A stretch of DNA of 64,000 nucleotides from Monosporascus cannonballus (lineage: Eukaryota > Ascomycota > Sordariomycetes > Xylariales), in assembly GCA_004154925.1 (NCBI GenBank), contig QJNS01000028.1, positions 62,001-126,000 of the forward strand, in the 5' to 3' direction. Below the pieces are notes generated by a model, which ran no database searches, was not told where the DNA came from, and was given only the letters and a program-made list of their open reading frames with translations. Shown piece after piece: positions 34,717 through 46,519 of the stretch; position 1 is the stretch's first letter; each line of letters begins with the position of its first letter. A program made the position numbers and the translations under genes.

Positions 34717-35774
34717 ATGAGTTCCAACAGTCTAAAGCAAGCTGCGGAGGCGGCCCGTAGCAAGTCGCAGAACATGGGCAGGCAAGGTACCGAATCTGCC
34801 AGTGCCATGACGACTGACCTCCTTCACGCGCCTCTGATGCGCGCTGTATTGCCCTTCGTCAACGGTGGTCTCGCCGGCATGACTGCTACGACTGTCATCC
34901 AGCCAGTCGATATGGTGAAGGTCCGCCTGCAGCTCGCGGGAGAAGGCGTCGCTACCGGCCCGAAGCCCAGCCCTCTGTCCGTCACGCGAGATATCCTGGC
35001 CCAGGGCAAGGCGCTCGACTTATACACCGGCATCTCGGCCGGCCTCCTGCGTCAAGCCGTGTACACCACGGCGAGGATAGGGTTCTTTGACACCTTCATG
35101 GGAGCCTTCAAGTCGCGCGCGAAGGAGCGGGGCACGCAGATCGGCTTCCTCGAGCGAGCGGTCGCCGGTCTCGGAGCCGGCGGCGTCGCCGCTTTCATCG
35201 GGAACCCGGCCGATCTGGCACTGATCCGGATGCAATCGGACGGCCTCAAACCGGCCGCACAGCGCCAGAACTACAAGTCCGTCTTCGACGCCACGGGGCG
35301 GATCGTCAGGAGCGAGGGCGTCGCGGCCCTATGGGCCGGGGCGACGCCGACGGTAGTGCGGGCCATGGCGCTCAACTTCGGCCAGCTGGCGTTCTTCTCG
35401 GAGGCCAAGGCGCAGCTCGAGACGCGGACCAGCTGGTCCGCCCGCAACAAGACGCTGGCCGCCAGCGCCGTCGCCGGCTTCTTCGCCTCCTTCTTGTCCC
35501 TGCCCTTCGACTTCGTCAAGACGCGGCTGCAGAAGCAGCAGAGGGGGCCCGACGGGAAGCTGCCCTACAATAGCATGATGGACTGCTTCGCCAAGGTCGT
35601 CAGACAGGAAGGGCCCCTACGGTTCTACCGCGGGTTTGGCACATACTACGTCCGGATTGCACCGCACGCGTAAGTCTCGCCATCAGATGATATCCCTAAC
35701 GCTATGTATTAACCTAAGATCACAGCATGATTACCTTGATTGTTGCCGACTACCTGGGCTGGCTCACGAAATGA
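34717..35774 (+). CDS. Mitochondrial oxoglutarate/malate-type carrier (333 aa)
   Basis: Two exons: 34717-35669 and 35726-35774. This is a mitochondrial carrier family protein with three signature repeats (QPVDMVKVRLQ, NPADLALIRMQ, LPFDFVKTRLQ). Its nearest relatives are oxoglutarate/malate (SLC25A11-like) and dicarboxylate carriers: the second repeat N-P-A-D-L-A-L-I-R-M-Q and YTTARIGFFDTF are diagnostic. It exchanges dicarboxylates across the inner membrane. The frame is also open 33 bases upstream to an ATG at 34684. I chose 34717 because the MSSNSLKQAAEAARSK start gives a basic, carrier-like N-terminus. The last 16 residues (MITLIVADYLGWLTK) come from the tiny second exon. Codon use is GC-rich compared with its flanks. 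Confidence 0.9.
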
Positions 35775-36002
35775 GCTGTTTTTGGGTTTCGCACGTTGTT
35801 GGTGTTGTGTGGGTCTGAGTTTCCCCTGATGACAGTCAATCGTTTAGTCTTTCTCGTACGGCGTTGGTCGGCACCGTGAAAGGCATTTTCACGGCTCAAG
35901 TAGATATACCACTTGTGTATTTAGCTTTTCCTCACTTGCAAATCGCAGACGAATGCGGGATGTTACTATACAGTATACTTATACACTATTGATCAATTCT
36001 CC

Positions 36003-37494
36003 TCACTTCTTAGTGCAGATGATCCACGACATGTATCCACACGGCCAGAGGAACTGTTGCCGGCCGCTCCGCACCTTCCAGTCCGTGGCGTCGGCACCAC
36101 ACGTCCGCAACAGGGCCTCGACCTCGTCAGGCGTTCGGGTCCGGAGACTCGATATGAGGCCGTCAAAGACCAGCACGAACGGGACGATAGGTATCACATA
36201 GATGAAGAACAGGGCGCTCGGCGAGGTGAAGTAATAAGGGAAGTAGTAGAAAGGCGCGATCATAAAAATGAAGAGGCCGAATATGAAGCACGTGATGAAG
36301 CTGTTTATGGAGCGCTCTTGAAGCTCGAAGATGCTACGGAAGAGAAAACAACGACCCCTGTTAGCTTTGGCTAGTCTTTTGAGTGGCGAACGGGAGAATC
36401 GCAGAGATAGGGAGAATTTTTCGACCTACCCGAACCCGTCGCTGGTCTCGACGGTATTCTTCAGCATGGCGCGCGCGAGCCGGTCGTCGAAGTGGTGGAA
36501 GGCCAGGTTGTACAGGCGGAACACCTTCTTGCCAGGGCCCGTGTAGCGCGATATCAGCCCCGCCGGTGCGTCCGACGCGTCTACGGGCTCCGCGATGTAC
36601 GACAGGTGGTCGCTCTTCTTGCACGCCACCTCCCACTCGGCCGTGTGGGGGTGCAGGTCCGTCAGTACGAACCGCACGCCTTCCTTTTCTTCCTCCTGCT
36701 GCTCACGGGCCGGGTCGCGCCCCGGGTCCGCCACGACCGCGTAGCTCGGCGCGCCGTTCGCCGTGGCGGAAGAGTTGATAGGATCAGTGGACTTGGTGTC
36801 AGATTTGGAGTTGGTGGTGGAGGTGCTAGAGACGTCGTCGCGTAGTCGCCGGTTCAGTGCCCGCTCGATCTCCGGCGTCGGGCCCCCAGCTCCCGCGCAG
36901 AAGTCCACATAGGTGTACCGCGTCGCGTCGGCGCCCAGCGTACGCCGCAGCGTCTCGGCGACCTGCGCCGCGGGGCTGCTCGACTGCAGCGGCGGCAGCC
37001 GGAAGAGCCAGGCGTGCGTCAGCCCCGCCTGCACGTGCTTGCGCAGAAACGGTGGGAACCTGTCGTTCGTTTGCCCCCGTCAGCTTGCCTCAACCCATCT
37101 CTTCCGCTTCGTTTCACAACACCTCAAGCCCGCCTAACTAGCTCGTTGAGACTCGGCTAACGCGCTACCTACATAGCTAGGGTCACGCCCCCGTCCAGAC
37201 CCATACCCGAACGGATGGGTCGGTTTACATAGGACAGCGGGTTGAGATAACGTTTGTCTCGTTGGGCAGGGAATCGGCGCGAGACGCGGGGGAAATGAGA
37301 ATTGGGCAGTGCTGGCCATTACAGGACATGGATTGGTGGGCTGGTTGTACCAAGACGTTGAGGATCTGGAAAATTGGGGAGGAGGCTGAAAACACATAAC
37401 ACGCATGCATGTAAGACTCTTACCAGGGCTGGTCATCGATCTCAAAGAGATGCAGGCGTGGGATCCACGGTTTCTTATTGGATGTCATCGCCAT
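36003..37494 (-). CDS. Membrane-associated methyltransferase-like protein (343 aa)
   Basis: Three exons join in frame: 37424-37494, 36430-37059 and 36003-36333. The N-terminus (HLFEIDDQPWFPPFLR) leads into a class I SAM-binding block with a glycine motif (YVDFCAGAGGPTPEIE) near residue 73, a post-motif acid strand (VLTDLHPH) and LYNLAFHHFDD. The last exon continues with IFELQERS, two TM helices (about 246-295; FFIYVIPIVPFVLVFDG) and an RTPDEVEALLRTCG tail ending in aromatic residues. This arrangement is conserved in fungal proteins usually annotated as hypothetical. A SAM-dependent reaction is likely and its target unknown; a membrane location is supported by the helices. An Asp/Ser/Thr-rich insertion (about 95-125) looks disordered. 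A (GA)n tract lies about 90 bp upstream of the start on this strand. Confidence 0.8.
37060..37423 (-). other. Long first intron of the methyltransferase-like gene
   Basis: 364 bp between exon 1 (donor GTAAGAG) and exon 2 (acceptor cgacag). It is far longer than other introns here. I see no gene inside it. Confidence 0.65.
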
Positions 37495-37580
37495 CTTCTT
37501 TCTTGGCTCGCAGGTATAGGTAGGTAAAGTAGCTAGGTAGCTGTCCTGGCGTCTGCTGTGTGCGACTTTTGAAGGCTTCG

Positions 37581-37584
37581 TCTG

Positions 37585-37650
<66 letters not shown>

Positions 37651-37651
37651 T
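37581..37651. repeat. (TC)n microsatellite with TTT interruptions
   Basis: About 71 bp of TC dinucleotides broken by TTT every 12-14 bases. It lies just upstream of the methyltransferase-like start, so on that gene's strand it is a GA tract in the promoter or leader, possibly a GAGA-type element or simple slippage. Confidence 0.9.
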
Positions 37652-38281
37652 ATACACGTATCTCTCGTAAACGGCCGGGTGCGTAAGTAGCGGAGGGAAT
37701 TGGGACGACCCGGTTTCTCTTCAGTTCCGGGGTGTCTGGTAACTTTAGAATTACGAGGCCCTTATGTCATGAATATGAGCACCGCGGTTATGCATTGTTG
37801 AGCTTGTGACGCGTCGGGAGCATGAAAGTTGAAGAAATGAGAAGATCCACAGTAGCTTCAATTGCTGGGCGTGGGATGGCAACTTGCATGCGAAACTCTG
37901 CCCCTGAAAAAGACAAGATAGGGAGAGGTTAGGAAAGATTAGTGGCACCCTGTCTGCTAGAGCCTAATGATGCCATCTGGTAATGATAGGCTTGGCAATT
38001 ACAAACTAGCCTAATTAGTCAGGCGGGTTCTTGGACGTCATTGACATCAAACTTTTCTCTTCATACATGTCATGGAAATTTGGAACAGGCTGAGGTAAAG
38101 GGACCGGATATGAGTGAGACGAGGCCGACTGCCGATCACGCGATCGAAATGACATTACCTTTCCTCAGTTGTTGTTGAATCGAAACATGAGCTGGGCAGG
38201 ACACGTGAGCACCAACCACAGCTCGTACGAATCGACTCATATCGACATCTCTCGCCTTAAAATACGCAAGCCCGAGACGAT
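37652..38281. other. Divergent promoter region
   Basis: About 630 bp between the methyltransferase-like gene and the second P450, transcribed away from each other. No further feature is visible. Confidence 0.5.
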
Positions 38282-39939
38282 ATGGCACTTCTGGGGGACC
38301 ATGGGCTTGTCTGGCTCGCCTTGGTCGCAGCCTTCCTCTGCTACCGCGTCTTCTTCTGTGCTCCAATAATCCGTCGAAATGGGGTTCCTCTACGGTATGT
38401 GAGCCTTGCACGCTAGGGACATGCCGATCGTATCCCTGACCAGTCAACAGTAAGGCACCGAATACACTGCCGCTCGTCGGTAACGGCATCGTTTTCCTGC
38501 AGGCCCGTCAAAAACTCTTCTCATGGTTCGTCGCGTGCCAGCGTCTGTTTGGACACGAGACCTTCCAGATATCCGTCCCTACCTTGCCACCGGGCGTGGT
38601 CATCAACGACCCCAAGAACCTGGACTTCGTCTTCAAAAACGAGGCGATCTTCACCAAGGGCAGCCTATTCAAGCGGCTATCGTGGGATCTGTTTGGCAGC
38701 GGTATCATCAACTCCGATGGCGAGCTGTGGAAGGTCCAACGGAAAGCCGGTATGGCTTTCCTGAACCCTGCTAACCTGAGGATCTTGACCGATATCGCAT
38801 TACCTCAATATCTCACTCAGAGTATGGAGGACCTGAAGAAAAGTGGAGAAGACGGCAGAGTCGTTGATATGCAAGTCGTGTTCCATGAGATAAGCAGTCA
38901 ACTGATGGGCAAGATGGCGTACGACATGGAAATGCATGCCGACGACGACTTCACTGTTGCCTTCGAGTATGCTTCCGGTGCTACTGCAGAACGCTTTCAG
39001 AACCCCTTATGGTTCCTTACAGAGCCTCTCTTTGGTTCTAGGTTCAGAAAATCACTTGCTACTATTCGTTCTTTCGGAAGCAGAATTGTAGAGAGTGCTG
39101 TTAGTCATCGTCATATAAATGGTAAGACCGACGGTGACCTAGTATCCGATACAGAGATATTGGATAAGGCATCTGGTAGCCTGATACAGTCCCTACTGGG
39201 TGCGCTTGGGGGCGACAAACGCGTGGTCATGGATTCTGCGTTGAACTATCTATCAGCGGGACGGGATACTGTCGCGCAAGCACTCACTTGGACCATGTAC
39301 CTCCTAATACAGCATAAATACGCCATGGAAAATATCCGCAGCGAAATCCAGGCATTACGAGAGAAAACGCGGAGTGACGACAGTGTGGAGGCCACATCGA
39401 CCCATCTTACCCCCACCGCGTTGCCGTACACGATGGCCGTCTTCTATGAGACCTTGCGTCTCTATCCGCCGATACCGTTTGAGATAAGGCAATGCACCAC
39501 GCCAACCACGCTACCAGATGGCACATTCCTTCCCACCGACACAATCGTGTTCTGGTGTCTTCTCGCTTTCAACAAATCCAAGCTTACCTGGGGTGATGAT
39601 GCGGATTCCTTTCGCCCGGAGAGGTGGCTTACGAAGGGGGGCAAACTCATCGCCAGGAGCGCTGCGGAGTTCCCGGTGTTCAACGGCGGCAAGCGGACAT
39701 GCCTTGGGCAGCGTATGGCGGAAGTCATGGCTATTCAAGTCATTGCCGCAATGGTGTCTGAATTTGAGTTCATGCCGGCTTACGAGGGAGAAAGAGTAAG
39801 CAAGAGCAGGTTAGTGCCTAATTTCACGAGTCTCCCTAATGATACCTCCCGCACATTGAAGTTAGGAACTCGACATAATCTCTATGTCCGATGTTTCCGA
39901 ACCTATCTGCTTAAAGCTATCCCTACTCCCTTTGGATGA
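38282..39939 (+). CDS. Cytochrome P450, CYP52/CYP86-like (533 aa)
   Basis: Two exons: 38282-38394 and 38451-39939. An N-terminal anchor (HGLVWLALVAAFLCYRVFF) places it in the ER membrane. The I-helix LSAGRDTVAQALTW has the A-G-x-D-T oxygen-activation motif. ExxR is ETLR, the PERF-type block is FRPERW and the haem loop is FNGGKRTCLGQRMAE. AGRDT plus FNGG.R.CLG is typical of CYP52/CYP86-type enzymes, which hydroxylate alkanes or fatty acids at the omega end. All key residues are present and the length is normal. It differs clearly from the secondary-metabolism P450 at 4959. The neighbouring genes do not suggest a cluster. The substrate is inferred from the family only. Confidence 0.9.
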
Positions 39940-40304
39940 TGGTCAAGTTACGAACATACTGACTCTTAGCCGTCAATAGTCTCACATTACCAATGGAAGG
40001 TGGTCTCCCATGTCTTGTTAGACCTAGAACCAATACCCTAGAATAGATAGACAAAACTTTGCTCACCCTTTGGTCTAACTTACTTTTCTCAAGATTCCCG
40101 GGTTTGGATGAAACGCTCCTTGCTTGTCATGCTACCCCATGGCGTGGACCCTAAACCGAAGAGACCGGGATGTCACCGAATGCGTAATGCAAAATTACTG
40201 CGGGACAACGTGGCACGCATAAGCAACGCAACATGCCTCCATACTAATAATTCAACGGGGCCGTCATGAACACAAACTCCCATATTTTGATGGGATATTC
40301 AGTA
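39940..40304. other. Convergent 3' intergenic region
   Basis: 365 bp between the P450 and the GNAT gene. I see nothing specific in it. Confidence 0.6.
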
Positions 40305-41096
40305 TTATCCCAAGAACGCTCTATGCTGGCTTTCGGGCTTTCCGGTGTAAATCATGCCCCGGGTCTTTATCCCTCTTACCTCCCAAACACCAACTTCCCG
40401 AAAGCCAAAATGGGCATACACCGCTCTTGTCTGTTCGCTCCCAGCCTCGAGCCAAACCGGGATCGGCCCCTCGTCCTGGTCCATGGACGTGAACTTCTTC
40501 ATAAAAGGCACCATAACGGCTCTCACAGCGCCCTTGACGTACGGTATAGTAGGGTCTCTCGCCATCAAGCAAAGGTGCCAAACTCTGCCTCGGCTCATCT
40601 TCTCTGCAACAGGCCACAGATGCTTCTTCCTGATAGCCTCGAGCTTTACAAGGAACTCGGCAAAGATGGGACGCGTCACCTTGACGGCCTCGGCGTTCAT
40701 ATCCGCCCTGGGCTTCTCGTAGATGCTCTCCGGCTCCCAGCAGGCAACCGCCGAGAACCCGGCGGCCTCGGCGACGAACGCGCCGTGGGGAATCTTGGCG
40801 GCGAGTCGGGCCATCGCGCCCTCGTAGATCATCTGCCTGATGCGTTCCGGGCTCAGACACTCGATCGACCGGTCTGGCGAGAGCTTCTCGCTCTCGAAGA
40901 GCACGTGTAGCGGGTCGGTGGCAGATGCGCGAGACACTGCGAAGGCGGGCCCCTTCACATAGTCCTCTGAAGTGCCCGTGGTCACGGGCGGAAGAACGAG
41001 ACTCGGGGCCGTCTCCCGTCTAGCCGATTGCACTGTAATGTCAGGCGAATTCGACTGCACGCCCTCGATGGTTAATGCTTCGGGGTTGGTATCCAT
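40305..41096 (-). CDS. GNAT-family N-acetyltransferase (263 aa)
   Basis: A single uninterrupted exon starting at 41096. The first 65 residues are disordered. The fold begins with PAFAVSRASATDPLHVLFESE and contains strand 4/acetyl-CoA region features (WHLCLMARDPTIPYVKGA, a diverged pyrophosphate-binding region) and the C-terminal VWLEAGSEQTRAVYAHFGFREVG. This last block is the usual motif B of fungal GNAT proteins. It would transfer an acetyl group from acetyl-CoA to an amine. The P-loop consensus (Q/R..G.G/A) is weak, so the exact reaction cannot be named. It is convergent with the P450 at 38282. Confidence 0.85.
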   Translation of the reverse strand: MDTNPEALTIEGVQSNSPDITVQSARRETAPSLVLPPVTTGTSEDYVKGPAFAVSRASATDPLHVLFESEKLSPDRSIECLSPERIRQMIYEGAMARLAAKIPHGAFVAEAAGFSAVACWEPESIYEKPRADMNAEAVKVTRPIFAEFLVKLEAIRKKHLWPVAEKMSRGRVWHLCLMARDPTIPYVKGAVRAVMVPFMKKFTSMDQDEGPIPVWLEAGSEQTRAVYAHFGFREVGVWEVRGIKTRGMIYTGKPESQHRAFLG

Positions 41097-42448
41097 GGCT
41101 TATCGCAGTCACACAAGTCTATTCGAGCGCTTGTCATAACCCAAGGGGTGATTTTTGGATGGGGTATCTGTCTAGCCTTTCAGTGATTCTTCCAGCGACA
41201 ATAAGTTATCCGTGCGCGTGGTTGCCGCTCTCGACACACTGCTAGGGGTCCGGGAACATAATATGAATTGGTGAGATGGACCGTTTTTTAGGCGTTTCGA
41301 CCGCCCAACCATTTGATGAATGAACGTTAAAGAAGCCATTCTGGGCATGAATACTATACCGAATATATTAAAGCCGGTATCTTGCGACCTCTTGTCACCA
41401 TCTTGCCGAAGGATCTCTGCGGAGTCACACTACTTCCGCGTTCGCAGGTCCTCTGACCGATATCCTTGCGCTGTGTCATCTCGGCAGGCGCAATTTCGCC
41501 ATTCTGAGTCCTCTAGCCTGCGCAACAGCGTCAACCTTTCTGAAGCATGTCTGCGACTTACGGCGGTGCGTCGAATTTATGAATGCGCCACCGACCCTGG
41601 CGTCCCTCCCAATGTGTGTTGACTTGTCATTGTACTTCATAAAATAAACGTTAGTCCATATGGCTGGGGGGATGCCCTAGCGGATTCTCGGATGAGTCGG
41701 ACCGACCAGGGCTAACAATACCCTTGTAACAAAGATGCTATTATCACCTAACAGAATGCATTTACACCCTGAAGAGGCTATTGCTTATCAGATAACGATG
41801 TCTCTGGAGAAAACGAGAGGTCCCCCCGGTGGTCTAAATGATGATAATGATGTTAGGTACAAGTCTGATCCTGAGCTTCAGTAGAAATACCCCTCATGTA
41901 CTGTGTGGCACCTTCCTTCAGAAGTACCTGCCATCTTCTGGGGCGCGGTGCTTTCCGGCACCCATTGCCGAGAGTTACGTGCATCCGAAAGTCCAATACT
42001 GAACTCCCACTGCTGGAGTGTGCGGCATAAGATCGGACGGATCATCTGCCGTTTTACCAGGCACAAAAACCGGTGTCTTAAGCTCAGCTGCGATGCAGTG
42101 AAACACGATTGTCGGCTTATTGCATGGAACAATTTCGGACACGGTCCAATGAATGTCTCAATCTTGACGAGGCACAAGTCCGGCAACCCTCCATTTTCTT
42201 CAGCTAGCCCCCGATGAGAAACCAATAAAAATGAGAATGGATGGCTGCTCAATCAAATTCGTGTAACTTGGCAGCGCAGACACTCCCCTTACCCCCTCGA
42301 GGCTTATATATCACAAGGGCGTTCCTCTTTCCCCACCGTGCCCGCCGTGGAGTCTCGACAATACATTTGGTCGTTGTATTGACTGATGTATGCATCTCAT
42401 GAGACCTCTATACCGAAAAGGAGCACCGGCTCAGCAGTCATTAAGTAG
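41097..42448. other. Divergent intergenic region
   Basis: 1.35 kb between the GNAT gene (minus) and the membrane-protein gene (plus). Short frames near 41320-41622 and 41878-42252 have no recognisable content. Confidence 0.5.
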
Positions 42449-43339
42449 ATGAATCGACCTCCCGTGCGAGAAATGGACTCGTCACGTGAAAAACTGCCAG
42501 TCACATACGACGATCTACCGGAAGTCGTCATACCACATTCAGAGGCCCAGGCTTATGTCGATGAAGGCAGACGGGTAGAGCCCGGAGAATCACCCCCAAA
42601 ATTTCTAGCCATCGACCCGGCTCAAAAGGAAGTGGTTTATCCTAATTCTCCGGAGGTGGTTTCCGGTCATGACTTCACCGCCGCGGGAGCAGAAGGTGAT
42701 CACGTCTCTCCTACCTCTGCGGAACAGTCTTTAAGCAGTGATGGACAACGAAAACAAACTCAAGGAAGGATATGTGGCTGCTCGACGAAGACTTTCTGGG
42801 TTATCTTGGTCTTGGTTTTGATTGCCATGGGTGCTGCCATCGGTGGCGGCGTCGGTGGTGGCATGGCAGCGTCGCGAGATGCCGATAATCAGCCCCTTGG
42901 GGCGGATGCATCCTCCAGGTACGCCTGAATTCATGGACTTCTGGTTTCTAATTTATTAATTCTTATCCCTAGTACAACGACGCCCACAGTCGCAACCACC
43001 AGCAGCTCTAGTCCACCACCCACACCGACCGTCTTCCTCAACAACAACACGCAGGACTTCGCATTCCAAGCATTCGATGAGAGCGGCTACGGAGGCCGGG
43101 CAACGGGCCTCTTCAAAGCACAGGGGCATTTCGATCTTGATTTCAATGCCTCCAGTTATGTGTGGCAGCCGAACGGGACGCACTGCTGCGTGACCATGTG
43201 CAGGCAATTCACGTGGGTCGGCTGGTGGTGTCAGCCGCGGTACCAGCGCAACTCGTCTATGCCCTTCGATAACATAGATATTGGATGTTCTGGTGATGAG
43301 AATTTGGATGCATCTAAGGCAATATGTGCAAGTTTGTGA
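42449..43339 (+). CDS. Type II membrane protein with Cys-rich outer domain (278 aa)
   Basis: Two exons: 42449-42918 and 42973-43339. The first about 108 residues are hydrophilic and cytosolic (Pro/Glu/Ser-rich). A short Cys-rich patch (GRICGCSTK) precedes one TM helix (FWVILVLVLIAMGAAIGGGVGGG). Outside lie a Ser/Thr/Pro linker and a compact domain with six or more Cys (HCCVTMC, GWWCQ, IGCSG, AICASL). Many ascomycete proteins share this cytosol-TM-CC..C-WxC design; none I know has a defined role. The tail length and splice phase agree. An LTR-like sequence starts 40 bp after the stop. Confidence 0.75.
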
Positions 43340-43378
43340 GGGGAAAAGGTAGAACAGAGTATAAAGCTGGAAGCTGAC

Positions 43379-43506
43379 TGTTAGGTCGAAGTAGAGATGA
43401 CCATTAACGCCTGTCCTTCCTAAATATCTACGGGAGAAGGCGCCGTTATATACCCATAAGGCCCCTGTCTAAAGATTCCACCGTATCCCGACCTTAGCAT
43501 CTGACA
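43379..43506 (-). mobile_element. Diverged short LTR-like element (128 bp)
   Basis: It starts TGTTAGG and ends CTGACA, the same ends as the LTRs at 3201 and 46520. Its core (gaccattaacgcctgtcctt, then a GC-rich hairpin-like part and ttatatac) follows the same order as the 46520 copy, but it is shorter and much diverged. It is flanked directly by aagctgac and aagttgac, an apparent 8-bp duplication with one C/T difference. LTR elements usually leave 4-6 bp, so the 8-bp match may be partly chance or point to another element class. Confidence 0.5.
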
Positions 43507-43815
43507 AAGTTGACCTGATATACAGAAAGGGGGGTGGGCACTCCGAGTCAACATCGTCTGGAGGGTTCAAGCATTCATTCCTGGTCAAATTTTGAAAGGT
43601 CCAATTCGATAATTATCCTTATAATTGATACATTTGTTTGGTCTTAAGGAAAGAAAGCAATTTATGCGACATCTCTATAGCGATCAATGGTTGACCACTT
43701 GCACCGCTTGATCTTGCCCAGAACCAACAACCGGCATTCCTCGGGATCTTACTCCTGCAAAACTTAGCTGCAGACACAAGTCCGAAGTCCCAGTATTTCT
43801 AACCCCGGCATCTGA

Positions 43816-44268
43816 TTAGGAACTAAGTGTCTTCCAATATATCCTTTCGAACCTCAAGTCTTTCATGAACCAGTCATCGCCCTCCCGAACCCATGTCTCA
43901 TGGTAATGCCCACCACCTGTCCCGTGTCCTTCGGTATCCGACCCCTTTATCCCAGCATGATAGATGCAACCGAAGATCGCCTTAATTTCGTCAGGGCTAG
44001 TCTGCTCGAGTTCCGCGGGCGCGATCAGGTGATAAGACTGAAGGCTTTTGAAAGCGGTGGTGAAATGGTTTATGAATTCCTCCCTCGACAAAAAGGAATA
44101 GTCCACCCCAAACTCGTGGTAGACGGTGCCAACAGCCTTCCAGAATGAGAAAGTCGCTTCAGGGAGGATAATTTGATCGAAGAGATGAAACTGGTTGTGG
44201 TCCACCCATCGGCAGTACTGTAGCCTCTTGCGATGGGTGATCGCGGCGGCTTCTGGAGAAACGGCCAT
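43816..44268 (-). CDS. SnoaL-like (NTF2-fold) protein (150 aa)
   Basis: A single exon from 44268. The order of blocks fits the SnoaL_4-type NTF2 cone fold: an N-terminal helix (RKRLQYCRWVDHNQFHLFDQI), a strand with ATFSF, EEFINHFTTAF, then IFGCIYHAG, GGHYHETWVREGDDWFMKDLRFERIYW at the end. Several His and Asp line the expected pocket. Fungal members include small cyclases, dehydratases and many of unknown function. The reaction cannot be assigned. It is an isolated gene with a strong TATA-like run about 90 bp upstream. Confidence 0.8.
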   Translation of the reverse strand: MAVSPEAAAITHRKRLQYCRWVDHNQFHLFDQIILPEATFSFWKAVGTVYHEFGVDYSFLSREEFINHFTTAFKSLQSYHLIAPAELEQTSPDEIKAIFGCIYHAGIKGSDTEGHGTGGGHYHETWVREGDDWFMKDLRFERIYWKTLSS

Positions 44269-44357
44269 CTTGTGTTCGGCTTAGGGAAAGTGGAAGTGTT
44301 TAGCTAGAAAAACAATGGTTTATACTTCGTAATATAGGAAGGGCAGTATGGCCCCCC

Positions 44358-44369
44358 TATATATATATG
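44358..44369 (-). promoter_or_regulatory. TATA box of the SnoaL-like gene
   Basis: An uninterrupted tatatatatatg run about 90 bp upstream of the ATG at 44268, next to a C6 tract. The position fits a core promoter. Confidence 0.5.
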
Positions 44370-46519
44370 CATCATGCGAGGTTCGTCACATGGCCAAGAA
44401 GTGATATGCATGCTATGGATTTTGTGATCTGGGCATCTCCATATTGACAAGTAACTTATTACCATTTTGGAATTAGCTCCAATTCGTCTTATCATAATTT
44501 AATACATTTTTACTGAGCTCGCATACTCCCGTGCATGGTTCCAACGGAATAAGCGACCGAGAGAATGATCTGCGTATAACGCAGGTCTTGACTATTGCTG
44601 GCACAGTATCTACGGGTTCCCCGGAAAAGTTCTGTGTCCTTCTTCACATGGCAAGGGGAGAGAAAGGGAGGGGAAAGGGGGGACGTAAACTAGCTCGCGC
44701 AGGAACAAAAGATCTCCGCTATCCGATGTCCCTGTAAGAATGAATGTATTATAGTTGGGTAGTAACAGCAGAGTCTTTCTTAGACGTAGCCTAATCATGT
44801 TCCGCAGTAGTGACAATCTGGACTAATATCATTTTCCACACGCCCTATACCCTCCTCATAACGAAGGCCATTGCTGCAAACAGCTCCCAGCGCGCCCCAG
44901 TGTGGTATGCATCAGTCATTCCACATCCGATCCCGGCTCCAAAAAGGAGGCTCTGATAGATTAATACAAGCCAACTACAATGTCTCCCTTGACTCGGGCA
45001 GAGAGGTGCACCTCGGCCTCGAGGTCTATCTTCACGCCGACGAGCAGGGACGGGTTCTTTTGGTTACCGCTGTCATCCACAGCACCCTTCAGAAGCCTGC
45101 CTAGGAAAGCGGGGTCAGCGGAAAGGGAGATGGGAAGGGCTAGGCTGAGTTACCTGCCGGCTCGGTCAGGGCAGTGCTCGTTGGCAAAACTGCCGAGATT
45201 GAAGTTAGTTGGTTGTCGGCTCTACGCCCGCCACGAGCTTGATCGTCATCGCCGTAACAAGTGGTGCTTCTCGCAGTAGGACCAGTGCTATAATGCATTA
45301 GCATCACACATATTACCCCCTTCCATAAGAGAAAGAGGGAGGACTTACCCAATAGGTGAAGACATTGTGTAGGTAGATTGGACCAGAATGTGGTTTCGCG
45401 GATGTCTTCGTTTCTTTTGTTTCTTGGCCGTTTATGTGCCCAGTAAAAACTTCACTGGATGATTCAAGTTGTCTATGGCTATAATATCTATCTTTCCCCG
45501 CGGGTATGGAAGAGATTTATATACAGGCCCCGATTTAGAGTTGCGCGCATGCTATGGCGCAATAAAGCGCAATTCGTGAACCGTGGTTACGGCCCGGGGC
45601 GATTTCCGAAGATACTCGGTGCAACACTCGGTACAGTTACGTGGTTCGATTTGATGGTATGGCACGGCCATGATAGGTTCTCATCACCCGGCACGTTACC
45701 CTGTATAGGGCTCCGATTTGATCGAAGGTCTCCTTTCGGCGGGTTGCCGTCGTCCCTCCCTAGTCGGCATGATGGTACAACGTCATTGGTCAGGCGATCT
45801 GGCTCGATGCAGTTACCAAGATATAACGGAAAACTCTCGATGCGTGCAACCTTCTTCCGATGACGGGGAGGAGCCTATAGTCGCATGTTGCACTCTGGGA
45901 GTCGATGCAGTCATAGATCCTTCTGTCATCTGTTGGCTCAATCTTCGGGAGTACGACACTCCGCATTTTCTATCCGGGATAAGTACGTCGTTCGTGTGCG
46001 GTTGGACAGGGTGTGGGGGGGCATTACCTATACACAACGTCAATTTTAGCAGCGGTTCCGAGAAGGCTTCCTTCCGGCCACTCCAGCGCTTGTAGCCGTG
46101 AAAACTACTTCTTGCTAGATTGGTACACGATGAACCGGGGCTGAATCGCATCGATAACAAGGAAAAGCATCCCTCGCGGCTTCTGGTTGTGGACTATAAA
46201 TCGGACCAATATGCTATGCGGATTGTTATAGTTATTCGGTTCGAAAGAGTGACAATGTGTGACTGATTTTTTTATCTCGGGTCTATCATTTCATATAGCG
46301 CCAGCGGAGCTCCTAGATAACCATGAAGCCACATACAAGTCATTCGTGAGCCTGTGGTTCAAGCTACTTAGCTCCTCATTTAAAGGCTTTTGATCAACCA
46401 GCTCGGGTTGGTAATATGTCATCGAATTAAGGCGCGAGCAGATATTAAATGATCGCCTCAAGAACCCTCAGTGTCATTGGAACTTACCTTATTTGTTTCT
46501 CCCTTTCCGTGACAGTGAT
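44370..46519. other. Gene-free stretch before the inverted LTR
   Basis: About 2.1 kb with only short frames and no domain I can recognise. A purine-rich run lies near 44655-44685. It looks like decayed intergenic DNA. Confidence 0.5.

Noticed and set aside
36857..37141. Plus-strand Ala/Arg-rich frame
   Set aside because: It is a shadow of the methyltransferase-like exon on the minus strand.
44350..44370. C6-TATATA segment similar to the LTR promoter segment
   Set aside because: The similarity does not extend beyond the TATA run, so I kept it only as the TATA box of the SnoaL-like gene.
45459..45863. 134-codon plus-strand frame in the gene-poor stretch
   Set aside because: No domain, and other frames of similar length overlap it. 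Likely chance.
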